DNA of 32,378 nucleotides from JALXDT01 sp964634755 (GTDB taxonomy: Bacteria > Acidobacteriota > Aminicenantia > JAMOAD01): the NCBI GenBank assembly GCA_964634755.1, contig CAZWJH010000019.1, forward strand, positions 1 to 32,378, written 5' to 3'. How positions within the stretch are numbered: position 1 is the stretch's first letter; every line of letters starts with the position of its first letter. The notes beneath the pieces were generated by a model. It had not been told where the DNA came from, did no database searches, and saw only the letters and a program-made list of their open reading frames with translations. Made by a program: the position numbers and the translations under genes. Below, one piece after another: positions 15,258-23,346 of the stretch.

Positions 15258-16041
15258 TCTTTTTTCCAATTTATTTTATCTTTTTTCAAGTTTCACAATT
15301 GTTGATGCAATAGATATTTTAGTATTGACTGTTTTTATCTACTATATATTAAAGTTTTTGAAAGGGAAACAGGCGAACCAGATTTTAACAGGTATTCTTA
15401 TAATTCTTCTTGTTGATCTTTTAAGTGCTGTTTTTAAGTTAAATGCATTAAATTGGGTATTGAGTTTTGTCATAACTTATTCAATTTTTGGCTTGATAGT
15501 GATTTTTAGTGATGAAATTAAAGGTTATCTTGCTTCAATAGGTTCTGGTTTCCCTTTTAAGAAAAGAGAAACAGCATCTCAAGAGAGTATTGATTCTATT
15601 GTGGACGCTGTTGAAGAGCTTACAAAGAATAGGATAGGAGCTTTGATTGTTTTTGAGAGAAATGTATCGTTGGGTTCTCTTACTGAGAAGGGAAAGATTA
15701 TTGATGCTAAAATCACAAAGGAGATAATAATTGCACTTTTTTATCCTAATAATCCTTTGCATGATGGAGCAGTGATTATTAGTAAAAATAGAATTGTTGC
15801 AGCCTCCGTTGTTATTCCTTTACCTGAGGAGATAGTTGAGAAAAGGAAAAATTATGGGACAAGACATCTTGCAGCTATTAGTATTTCTAAAACAACGGAT
15901 TGTATTGTTCTTGTCGTATCAGAAGAAACGGGTACGATTTCTATTGCTAACGGAGGGAATCTAACGAGAAACTACACTTTGAAATCATTGAAAGAAACAT
16001 TAAAAGAGGAACTTATAGAAAATGCGAAACATAGGTCTTAA
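15247..16041 (+). CDS. cdaA: CdaA-type diadenylate cyclase (c-di-AMP synthase)
   Basis: 264 residues: three membrane helices in the first 90 residues, then a DAC domain. Motif one is present as PLHDGAVII (Asp173-Gly174-Ala175). Motif two, normally RHR in GTRHRAA, reads GTRHLAAISISK here: Arg206, His207, Leu208, and the following Glu of GISE/GLSE is Lys. CdaA makes the second messenger c-di-AMP from two ATP and controls potassium, osmolyte and cell-wall balance. The order cdaA-ybbR-glmM is the canonical c-di-AMP operon, known mainly from Firmicutes. Its start overlaps ftsH by 11 bases and its end overlaps ybbR by 20. The motif change raises the question whether activity is altered. Confidence 0.93.
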   Translation: MINSLFSNLFYLFSSFTIVDAIDILVLTVFIYYILKFLKGKQANQILTGILIILLVDLLSAVFKLNALNWVLSFVITYSIFGLIVIFSDEIKGYLASIGSGFPFKKRETASQESIDSIVDAVEELTKNRIGALIVFERNVSLGSLTEKGKIIDAKITKEIIIALFYPNNPLHDGAVIISKNRIVAASVVIPLPEEIVEKRKNYGTRHLAAISISKTTDCIVLVVSEETGTISIANGGNLTRNYTLKSLKETLKEELIENAKHRS

Positions 16042-16732
16042 GCTTTTATCCTTTTTAATTGCGATATCTATTTGGCTCTGGGTAGCCAGTGAAAAAAGAG
16101 TTCAGACAAACATTATGATTTCTTCCATACCTGTTGGTACTATGAATATCCCAAAAGATGTGGAGATACTTAAGATTTCTCCCACTACAGTTAATTTGAA
16201 ATTAAAAGGTCCCTTAAGTTTAATAAAAAATCTTGCACCTTCTGATATTGCAATTTTGATAAATATTCCGAAAGATATTCCTGAAATTGATAGGTTTAAA
16301 GAGGAGAAAACTTTTAATATAAAGATAAAGAGAAGCAATGTGCAGACTCCGAAAGGAATAAAAGTTGAAAATATTTTACCACCTACAATACAGATAACGC
16401 TTGAAAAAAAAGTAAAAAAGCAAATTAAGATTCTGTTAAAAAAGAAGATTACCCCTAAAGAAGGATTTGTTATAAAAAGTTTTAGTTATTCTCCCAAAGT
16501 AATTTTCGTGGAAGGACCAATATCCATATTAAAAAGACGATCTTACATCGTGGTGGAATTTCAAAAAACAGGTGTGGACAGAAGTTTTACAAAGGAAATT
16601 CCTTTAAAAATTTTTGATTCAAGAGTTATTTTTAGCAGTGATAAAATTGTGGTAAATGTTGAAGTGAATAAAAGTGAAAATAAAAAAGTTTTGAAAAAAA
16701 GAGAAAAAAATGAAAAAACTCTTTGGAACTGA
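16022..16732 (+). CDS. ybbR: YbbR-domain protein, CdaA regulator (CdaR)
   Basis: 236 residues. It begins with one membrane helix (GLKLLSFLIAISIWLWVAS), followed by extracytoplasmic YbbR-like beta repeats: the SIPVGTMNIPKDVEI, LKLKGPLSLI and later KVIFVEGPISILKR segments are the recurrent pattern. In Firmicutes the homologue CdaR binds CdaA across the membrane and tunes its activity. The start overlaps cdaA by 20 bases and the end overlaps glmM by 23, so the three proteins are made from tightly coupled reading frames. It has about two repeats, fewer than Bacillus CdaR. The call rests on sequence pattern plus position. Confidence 0.88.
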   Translation: MRNIGLKLLSFLIAISIWLWVASEKRVQTNIMISSIPVGTMNIPKDVEILKISPTTVNLKLKGPLSLIKNLAPSDIAILINIPKDIPEIDRFKEEKTFNIKIKRSNVQTPKGIKVENILPPTIQITLEKKVKKQIKILLKKKITPKEGFVIKSFSYSPKVIFVEGPISILKRRSYIVVEFQKTGVDRSFTKEIPLKIFDSRVIFSSDKIVVNVEVNKSENKKVLKKREKNEKTLWN

Positions 16733-18041
16733 TGGAATAAGAGGAATTGCTGGTGAATATCCTCTCACAAAAGATATTATTTATAACCTTGGAAGAGCTA
16801 TCTCCGAGAAATTGAATATAAAAAAGATATTAGTTGGAGATGATAGTAGAGAAAGTTCAGAGTGGATTCTTAAAACATTGGCAGATGGTTTTGCGAGCTC
16901 AAATATTGAATTGGATTATACTGGAACTATTACAACTCCGGCTCTTGCCAAAATAGTTTCCCTTGATGAAGAATATGATGGTGGAATAATGATTTCAGCT
17001 TCGCACAATCCTACTGAATTTAATGGAATTAAGATTTTAAATTCGAAAGGTATGAAATTGAGTGATAGTATTGAGGTTAAACTTGAAAAGAAAATTTTCG
17101 AACTTTTGAATAAGAATGGGGAACCTTATCCCAAAGGTAAGATTGTTAGAGTTAATAAAAAAGCTTTTTACATTGACTTTATTAGAAGAAATTTCCCAAG
17201 ATATGAAAAACATTTAAAAATTGTAGTAGATTGTTCAAATGGTGGAGCATCAGATCTTACGGAAATCCTTTTCAAGGAACTGGGATACAATGTTGTTATG
17301 ATAAATTGTGCCCCGGACGGAAAAAACATTAATAAGAATTGTGGTTCACTCTATCCTGAGAAAGTTGCCGAAAAGGTAAAAAAGGAGGAAGCTTTTGCTG
17401 GCATAGCTTTTGATGGAGATGGAGACAGGGTTATTCTTGTTGATGAAAAAGGAGAAATTTTGAACGGAGATATTTTACTTTACATCCTTGCCCGCTATTA
17501 CTCAAAAAATGGCTATAAGGGAGCTATTGTTGGGACAATTATGAGTAATTTATCTCTTGAAGAAAAAGTTAAAAATATGGGCCTTGACTTTCACAGAACT
17601 CCTGTTGGAGATAAATATGTATGGGAAAAAATGGTTGAAACCAATAGTCTTATAGGAGGAGAGACTTCCGGACACATAATTTTAAGAGATTATCATATAA
17701 CTGGAGATGGCATTATTGTGGCTCTTAAAATTTTAGAAATAGCTGAAAAAACAGGCAAAAGACTTTCAGAGTATAGGGAGGAAATTCCTCTTGCTCACCA
17801 GATTATGGAGAATATACCGGTAAAGAAAAAAATTCCCCTTGATAAACTTTTTTCTATAAAAGAGATGAAAGAGAAAAGTGAAAAACTTTTTGGTAAAAAT
17901 GTAAGAATGATTATACGATATTCAGGCACAGAGCCACTTTTAAGGGTAATGATAGAAGGGAAAGATGAAAGGAAAATAAAGGAATTTGTTGAAAATTATT
18001 CTAATAAAATTAAAAATGAGATAGAAGAGGTGGTATCATGA
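16710..18041 (+). CDS. glmM: Phosphoglucosamine mutase
   Basis: 443 residues, normal length. It interconverts glucosamine 6-phosphate and 1-phosphate on the way to UDP-GlcNAc for peptidoglycan and lipopolysaccharide. It starts with FGTDGIRG; the phosphoserine loop is ISASHNP with Ser98; the metal loop is FDGDGDR; the sugar-binding loop is GGETSGH; the phosphate-binding end is RYSGTEPLLRVMIEG. The GlmM rather than phosphomannomutase assignment is supported by the start motif and by its place after cdaA-ybbR. It overlaps pdxJ by 4 bases (ATGA). Confidence 0.97.
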   Translation: MKKLFGTDGIRGIAGEYPLTKDIIYNLGRAISEKLNIKKILVGDDSRESSEWILKTLADGFASSNIELDYTGTITTPALAKIVSLDEEYDGGIMISASHNPTEFNGIKILNSKGMKLSDSIEVKLEKKIFELLNKNGEPYPKGKIVRVNKKAFYIDFIRRNFPRYEKHLKIVVDCSNGGASDLTEILFKELGYNVVMINCAPDGKNINKNCGSLYPEKVAEKVKKEEAFAGIAFDGDGDRVILVDEKGEILNGDILLYILARYYSKNGYKGAIVGTIMSNLSLEEKVKNMGLDFHRTPVGDKYVWEKMVETNSLIGGETSGHIILRDYHITGDGIIVALKILEIAEKTGKRLSEYREEIPLAHQIMENIPVKKKIPLDKLFSIKEMKEKSEKLFGKNVRMIIRYSGTEPLLRVMIEGKDERKIKEFVENYSNKIKNEIEEVVS

Positions 18042-18757
18042 GATTAGGAGTTAATATCGATCATATTGCAACATTGAGAGAGGCAAGAAAAGGGAATGAA
18101 CCCGATCCAGTTCAAGCTGCTGCTCTTGCCGAATTGGGAGGGGCAGATGGAATAACGGTTCATTTGAGAGGTGATAGGCGGCATATTAAGGAAAGAGATG
18201 TTGAACTTTTAAAATCCACTATTAAAATTCCTCTTAATGTTGAAATGGCATCTACTTCTGAAATGAAAGCAATAATGCTTACCATTCTTCCCCATCAGGT
18301 AACTCTTGTTCCTGAAAAAAAGGATGAAGTTACAACTGAAGGGGGGCTTGATGTAATTTTAAACCAGAATGTTCTTCCTGATTATATAAGAGAACTTGAA
18401 GTTTCAGGGATTAAGGTTAGTATTTTCATAGATCCGGATAAAGAGCAGATAAGAGCAGCTCATAAAATAGGGGTAAAGACAATTGAACTTAACACCACAA
18501 GATATTCTGAATGTAATAATAAGGAATGTGAAAAAAAGGAATATGAAAAACTTCAGGAAATTGTAAAATATTCGAAAAAATTGGGAATGGAGGTTCTTGC
18601 AGGACACGGTTTAAATTACAGAAATATTCAACTTTTCAGAAATTTAAAAGATGTTGAAGAGGTAAACATAGGACACTCAATAATCAGCAGAGCTGCTTTT
18701 GTGGGGCTTGAAAGAGCCGTAAGAGAGATGAAATCTCTTTTGAATTTCAGTTTATAA
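18038..18757 (+). CDS. pdxJ: Pyridoxine 5'-phosphate synthase
   Basis: 239 residues. It condenses 1-deoxyxylulose 5-phosphate with 3-amino-2-oxopropyl phosphate to form the vitamin B6 ring in the DXP-dependent pathway. Signature segments are LGVNIDHIATLREAR at the N-terminus, GADGITVHLRGDRRHI, LNVEMA, and AGHGLNYRN with NIGHSIISRA near the end. It is a full-length TIM-barrel protein. It overlaps glmM by 4 bases, and its stop TAA shares one base with the ATG of trmI (TAATG). Confidence 0.97.
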   Translation: MRLGVNIDHIATLREARKGNEPDPVQAAALAELGGADGITVHLRGDRRHIKERDVELLKSTIKIPLNVEMASTSEMKAIMLTILPHQVTLVPEKKDEVTTEGGLDVILNQNVLPDYIRELEVSGIKVSIFIDPDKEQIRAAHKIGVKTIELNTTRYSECNNKECEKKEYEKLQEIVKYSKKLGMEVLAGHGLNYRNIQLFRNLKDVEEVNIGHSIISRAAFVGLERAVREMKSLLNFSL

Positions 18758-19518
18758 TGCTAAAAGACGGAGCCCTTTTTCTTATTTACAGTGAAAAGGG
18801 GGACACCTATCTTTTAACTTTCAAGGATGGTTCAAGCTTCAATACTAATTTGGGAAACCTTATTTTTGAAAAAGGTCTAAAATACGGGGATACCCTCATT
18901 TCAAACAAAGGAGCAAAATTTTATGTTTTAAAACCCTCCAACTTTGATCTTATAAAAAAAGTTCAGAGAAAAACCACCATTTTATATCCGAAGGACATCG
19001 GATATATGTTTATGTCAACAGGAATAGGAAGCGGAAGCATTGTTGCTGAAGTTGGAAGTGGTTCAGGTGCTTTAACAACTGCTTTGGCTATTGCGGTTGG
19101 AGAATCCGGCAAGGTTTACTCTTTTGAAAGAAGGGAGGAACATCAAAAGTATGCAATAAAAAATATAAAAAAATACGGACTTGAGAATATAGTAGAATTT
19201 ATCTTAAAAGATGTTGCAGAGGAAGGCTTTGGAGATTATACTTTTGAAGCTTTATTTATTGATGTGCCCGAGCCTTGGGAGATTGTTGAGCATGCGAAAA
19301 AGGTTATTCTCCCCGGATATTTTTGGGTTTCTCTTTCTCCCAATTTTGAGCAGGTAAAAAAAACTCATTTTAAACTCATAGAATCAGGCTTTTTTGTTGA
19401 AAGAACAGTTGAGCTTTTTGAAAGAGAAATTCTTGTGCGGGAGTACGGAGTAAGACCTTCCGAAAGAATGATATCTCATACGGGGTTTCTTACAATAGCC
19501 AGAAATCTTAATGATTAA
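18757..19518 (+). CDS. trmI: tRNA (adenine-N1)-methyltransferase, TrmI type (position 58)
   Basis: 253 residues. An N-terminal beta domain (1-60) precedes a Rossmann methyltransferase fold. The SAM motif is EVGSGSG (98-104), the second strand ends in SFERREEHQ, and DVPEPWEIVEHA is the catalytic-loop motif matching DLPEPW of TrmI. The C-terminal RPSERMISHTGFLTIAR is strongly conserved in this family. The enzyme puts m1A at position 58 in the T-loop of tRNA and stabilises it, which matters most at high temperature in Thermus. The gene is joined to pdxJ by TAATG and overlaps lnt by 8 bases. Confidence 0.94.
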   Translation: MLKDGALFLIYSEKGDTYLLTFKDGSSFNTNLGNLIFEKGLKYGDTLISNKGAKFYVLKPSNFDLIKKVQRKTTILYPKDIGYMFMSTGIGSGSIVAEVGSGSGALTTALAIAVGESGKVYSFERREEHQKYAIKNIKKYGLENIVEFILKDVAEEGFGDYTFEALFIDVPEPWEIVEHAKKVILPGYFWVSLSPNFEQVKKTHFKLIESGFFVERTVELFEREILVREYGVRPSERMISHTGFLTIARNLND

Positions 19519-20753
19519 AAGATACCTCCCTTACTTATTAACTCCGTTTTTTTTAATTCTTGCATTCCCTCCGTTTAATTTATATCCTTTGGCATTCATA
19601 GCTTTTATACCGATCTTTTTCATCTTGGAAAAAGAAAAAAGTTTTTTAAAACTTTTTTTATCCGGTATTATTTTTAACCTACTGCTTTTATACTGGCTTT
19701 TTCCTGTACTTACAGGTTACGGGGGAATGCCGTGGTATTTTGCAGTATTATCATTAATCCTTTTGTTTGGCTATCTTTCTCTTTACCTCTCGGTTCCACT
19801 ATTTTTTTTCAAGAATGAATTAATTTTTATTTTCCCATTTTTTTATGTTTTCTTTGAGATAGTTTTAGAACATTTTTTAACTGGTTTTCCTTGGGGAATT
19901 CTTGCCAATTCTCAAGCTTCTAATACAGGTTTAAGTTATTTTTTCTACACTCTTGGAGTAAGAGGTGTTAGCCTTTTTGTATTATTTTCAAATATCATTA
20001 TTTATAAAGCAATAAAGAGTAAAAACATGAAAGCTCCTTGGATAGTTATTTCCCTTCTTATAGTCTTGAATATTCCCGGGTTTTTCATCAAAGTAAAAAA
20101 GGAGAAAGAGGTAAAAGTTGCTGCTGTTCAGGGGAATGAGAAAATGAAAACTNNNNNNNNNNNNNNNNNNNNNNNNNNNNNNNNNNNNNNNNNNNNNNNN
20201 NNNNNNNNNNNNNNNNNNNNNNNNNNNNNNNNNNNNNNNNNNNNNNNNNNNNATACCATATAAAAAAATATTCTTCTTTGCTAATAAGATTGCAAATGTT
20301 GAAGGAGAATTTACAAAGGGAAAGGATGTTAAGGTTTTTGATATTGATGGCTTAAAGATAGGTATTCCTATCTGTTATGAAATGGTTTTTCCATCATTAA
20401 TCAAGAAATTTTATGATAAGGGAGTAAATCTTTTAGTTACAATAACCAATGATTCATGGTTTGGAAAAACATCAGGCCCTGTTCAACATTTCTATATTTC
20501 CAAGATAAGAGCTATGGAAATGTCTATTCCTGTTTTAAGAGCTGCAACATCAGGAATTAGCGGAGTCTTTGAATCCAATGGAAAAATCTTGAAAAAGTTG
20601 GGTTATGGAAGAGAGGGGCTTATAATTTCAAAAGTGTATGTAAAGGAAAAGAGCTTTTCTATTTTTTATTCAATTTATTATCTTTTAAGATATTTAATTC
20701 TTTTTGGTTTTTTACTTTATATTATTTTATATTATTTTATATTTAAAAAATAA
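19511..20753 (+). CDS. lnt: Apolipoprotein N-acyltransferase, interrupted by an assembly gap
   Basis: The two parts belong to one gene. Part one, 19511-20152, has about seven hydrophobic helices, the HFLTGFPWGILANSQ motif, and the start of the nitrilase domain (VKVAAVQGN). Part two, 20253-20753, resumes with IPYKKIFFFANK and GEFTKGKDV, holds the catalytic Cys (codon 20373-20375 in GIPICYEMVFP), the NDSWFGKTSGP motif and a last membrane helix. The missing piece contains the active-site Glu and Lys. By comparison with E. coli Lnt about 90-100 residues are absent, so the real gap is nearer 300 bases than 100. Lnt adds the third acyl chain to lipoproteins in the inner membrane. The start overlaps trmI by 8 bases; the two parts are in different frames across the placeholder. 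Confidence 0.93.
20153..20252. other. Assembly gap of 100 N inside lnt
   Basis: Exactly 100 N, a standard scaffold placeholder. The flanks are both lnt but in different frames, which shows that the number is not the true distance. Confidence 0.98.
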
Positions 20754-20768
20754 AAGAGAGGATAAGAG

Positions 20769-23195
20769 ATGAAAAAGATTGTTTTATTTAGCCTTATTGT
20801 GTTTTTTATGTTTTCTTTTGTTTATTCTGTTGAAAAAAATATTCCTTGCAGAATATCTGGAAAGGAAAGTTCCATACTGTTTATGACTCTCGGCAATGTG
20901 AAAACCTCTGTTGCCGAAGGTAAATATTATCCTGAAAGAGATCTTGTGGTGTTGAAAGACGGAAAAAAAAATGAAAATTATTATAAAAATAATCTCGGAG
21001 TTAAATATTTTAAACCAATTGACAAATCTGTCTTTAAAGAGCCTCCTTCAGGTTGGTGCTCATGGTATTTTTATTATCAGGAGATAAATGCTAATGAAAT
21101 TTTGAAAAATGCAAAATGGATGGCAGAAAACTTAAAAGAGTACGGAGCAAAATATGTTCAAATAGATGATGGCTGGCAGGGTACAGGTCATGGTTTGGGA
21201 GAGAACAGAGATTGGTTTACGATTAATTCAAGATTTTTAAATCCGGGAATGGATGGAATTGCAAAGGAAATCAAACAATTGGGGTTAAAGCCGGGGCTCT
21301 GGCTTGCACCTCACGGAGAGAGCAATTATGAAATTGTGAAGAAAAATAAAAAAGCATTCTTTCTTGATGCAAAAGGCAAAAGCCTTTCAAGCACATGGGA
21401 AGGTATCTATCTCGTAAAACCCAATAAATACGGAAAAAGGTATCTTAAAAATCTTTTCAGGATTTTAAGAAGATGGGGGTACGAGTATTTTAAAATAGAC
21501 GGACAGCCGATAGTTGTAAGGGAGTATAAAAGACTTTTAAAGAGCGATAAAAAAGGTGAGGAAAAGTACAGGGAAACTCTTATGGCAATAAGGGAAGCAA
21601 TAGGAGAGAATAGTTATCTTTTGGGATGTTGGGGTATTCCAATAGAGGGAGCCGGTATAATGAATGGTTCGAGAACAGCGGGAGATGTCTGGCTTGGCTG
21701 GAGCGGATTTATGGAGGCATTTGATGCCACAATGAAGTGGTACTTTTTGCATAATATCCTCTGGTATGCTGATCCTGATGTCATCTTGGTAAGGCCTCCG
21801 ATGAAATTTGAAATAGCTCAGGCATGGGCTACTTTACAGGGGCTCACCGGACAAGCTCTTATGGAATCCGATATGATGTACGAACTTCCCGAAGGAAGAG
21901 TTAATTTGCTTAAGAAGATTTATCCTGCTGTAAATATCAAACCTATGGATCTTTTCCCTATAAAAACACCTAAGAATATCTGGGATCTTAAAGTTTCTCA
22001 TCTCGGAAGAAATTATGATATAGTGGCTGTTTTTAATCTGAGTGAGAAAAGAGAAGGTGAGTTTATTGTTTTTAATGAACTTGGTTTAAACCCTGATAAA
22101 AATTATCATGTTTTTGATTTTTGGAATCATGAGTATTTGGGTTCGTGGAAAGGTGGATATTATGTTGATGTTGTGCCGCATGGAGTAAGAGTTATCACAA
22201 TTGTTGAGGAAAAGAGCATTCCGGTGCTTGTTTCAACTTCAAGGCATATAACGCAGGGCTGGACTGATTTAAAGTCAATTGAGTACGGAAAAGATTACAT
22301 AAAGGGAAAAAGTTATATTATAAAAGGGGATAACTATACTCTCTCTTTTGCAAATCCCCACGAGGTTTGCTATAAACTTAAGGATGTTAAAACAAGAGTA
22401 AAGTATAAGCTTATAAATCACGGAACTTGGTCAGAGCTTAAGCTTTTGCCTGAGAGGAGTGGAGAGTATGAGTGGGCCTTTGATTTTGAAAAAACAGAAT
22501 GCTATTCCTATCCTGTAAGAAAACCTTATAGGATTTACGATGTAAAACCTGTCTCTATGAATGAGTTTGTTTTAAAGTGGTATCCGCACTATTATCTTAC
22601 CGCCGGCTATAATGTTTATCTTGATGGAAAACTTATAGGATGTACTCCTCTGGGAGAGGCAAAAATAAAATTGGATGAGCTTTCTAAAGTTCATAAGATT
22701 GAGATAAAAAGTGTCTGGTATGATGGAAGGGAGAGCGAAAAGCCTTTTGTTTACAAGTTAAACCCTTCCGAACTTTTCGGAAAAAAAGTTTATCTTTCTG
22801 ATTTTAAACCCTTTTATTCCACTTCAGGCTGGAATTACTCAAAGCTGGACAGATCAATTGATGGAAACCCTCTTAAAGCGGGAGGAAAGGAGTTTGAAAA
22901 AGGAATAGGAACCCATGCTCCGTCAATAATTAAATATCATTTGGATGGTCTTTTTAATAAGCTTAAAGTGAGTGTTGGAATAGATGATGAGACAAAGGGA
23001 AAAGGCTCTGTTATTTTTAAAATTTATGGAAATGATAAACTTCTCTGGGAGAGCGGATTGGTTAAAACCGGTGTTCTAAAGAAAGCAGATGTGGAAATTA
23101 AAGGCGTAAAGGTTTTAACCCTTGAAGTTTCCGATTCAGGTGATGGTAAAGACTATGACCATGCCGATTGGCTTGAGCTTTTGGTCATTAGGTGA
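20769..23195 (+). CDS. Secreted GH36/GH27-like alpha-glycosidase with C-terminal NPCBM domain
   Basis: 808 residues with a Sec signal peptide (MKKIVLFSLIVFFMFSFVYS). A TIM barrel begins near residue 95 with GWCSWYFYYQEI and VQIDDGWQ. The probable nucleophile is Asp244 in YFKIDGQ and the probable acid/base Asp306 in GSRTAGDVW, positions that match the alpha-galactosidase superfamily (GH36, raffinose-synthase-like, and GH27). A beta-domain and a linker follow; residues about 672-808 form an NPCBM carbohydrate-binding domain, with KGIGTHAPSIIKYHLDG and DHADWLEL. The likely substrate is an alpha-galactoside or alpha-N-acetylgalactosaminide, but this is not determined. It starts 15 bases after lnt with an AGAGAGG site and is the last gene of the operon, an accessory function beside housekeeping genes. 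Confidence 0.85.
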   Translation: MKKIVLFSLIVFFMFSFVYSVEKNIPCRISGKESSILFMTLGNVKTSVAEGKYYPERDLVVLKDGKKNENYYKNNLGVKYFKPIDKSVFKEPPSGWCSWYFYYQEINANEILKNAKWMAENLKEYGAKYVQIDDGWQGTGHGLGENRDWFTINSRFLNPGMDGIAKEIKQLGLKPGLWLAPHGESNYEIVKKNKKAFFLDAKGKSLSSTWEGIYLVKPNKYGKRYLKNLFRILRRWGYEYFKIDGQPIVVREYKRLLKSDKKGEEKYRETLMAIREAIGENSYLLGCWGIPIEGAGIMNGSRTAGDVWLGWSGFMEAFDATMKWYFLHNILWYADPDVILVRPPMKFEIAQAWATLQGLTGQALMESDMMYELPEGRVNLLKKIYPAVNIKPMDLFPIKTPKNIWDLKVSHLGRNYDIVAVFNLSEKREGEFIVFNELGLNPDKNYHVFDFWNHEYLGSWKGGYYVDVVPHGVRVITIVEEKSIPVLVSTSRHITQGWTDLKSIEYGKDYIKGKSYIIKGDNYTLSFANPHEVCYKLKDVKTRVKYKLINHGTWSELKLLPERSGEYEWAFDFEKTECYSYPVRKPYRIYDVKPVSMNEFVLKWYPHYYLTAGYNVYLDGKLIGCTPLGEAKIKLDELSKVHKIEIKSVWYDGRESEKPFVYKLNPSELFGKKVYLSDFKPFYSTSGWNYSKLDRSIDGNPLKAGGKEFEKGIGTHAPSIIKYHLDGLFNKLKVSVGIDDETKGKGSVIFKIYGNDKLLWESGLVKTGVLKKADVEIKGVKVLTLEVSDSGDGKDYDHADWLELLVIR

Positions 23196-23226
23196 TTTAA
23201 TCCCGTTTCAATAAATAACTTAATAA

Positions 23227-23346
23227 AAAGTCTTTTTCCCCGGTATCGCAACATTTCTGATTTCTACCTATGAAAAGGGGAAGGTTAACTTAAAAGCTTT
23301 TACAAAGAAAGATCTTACTGCTTACGAGAGTTTTGTTGTTGATTAG
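23227..23346 (+). pseudogene. Orphan C-terminal fragment of a secreted-type protein
   Basis: A frame without a start codon, open from 23227 to a TAG at 23344, reads PGIATFLISTY then EKGKVNLKAFTKKDLTAYES, ending FVVD. The alternation and the G-x-A-x-F/L-I pattern resemble the last strands of Ig-like beta domains at the ends of secreted glycosidases. It has neither ribosome site nor start and is cut off by a TAA at 23224. It looks like the remnant of a gene lost by deletion after the glycosidase gene. It could also be chance, given only 39 codons. Confidence 0.45.

Noticed and set aside
20153..20263. End of lnt at 20263 and a separate gene starting at 20382
   Set aside because: Both pieces carry different parts of the same nitrilase domain; the apparent break comes from the placeholder N.
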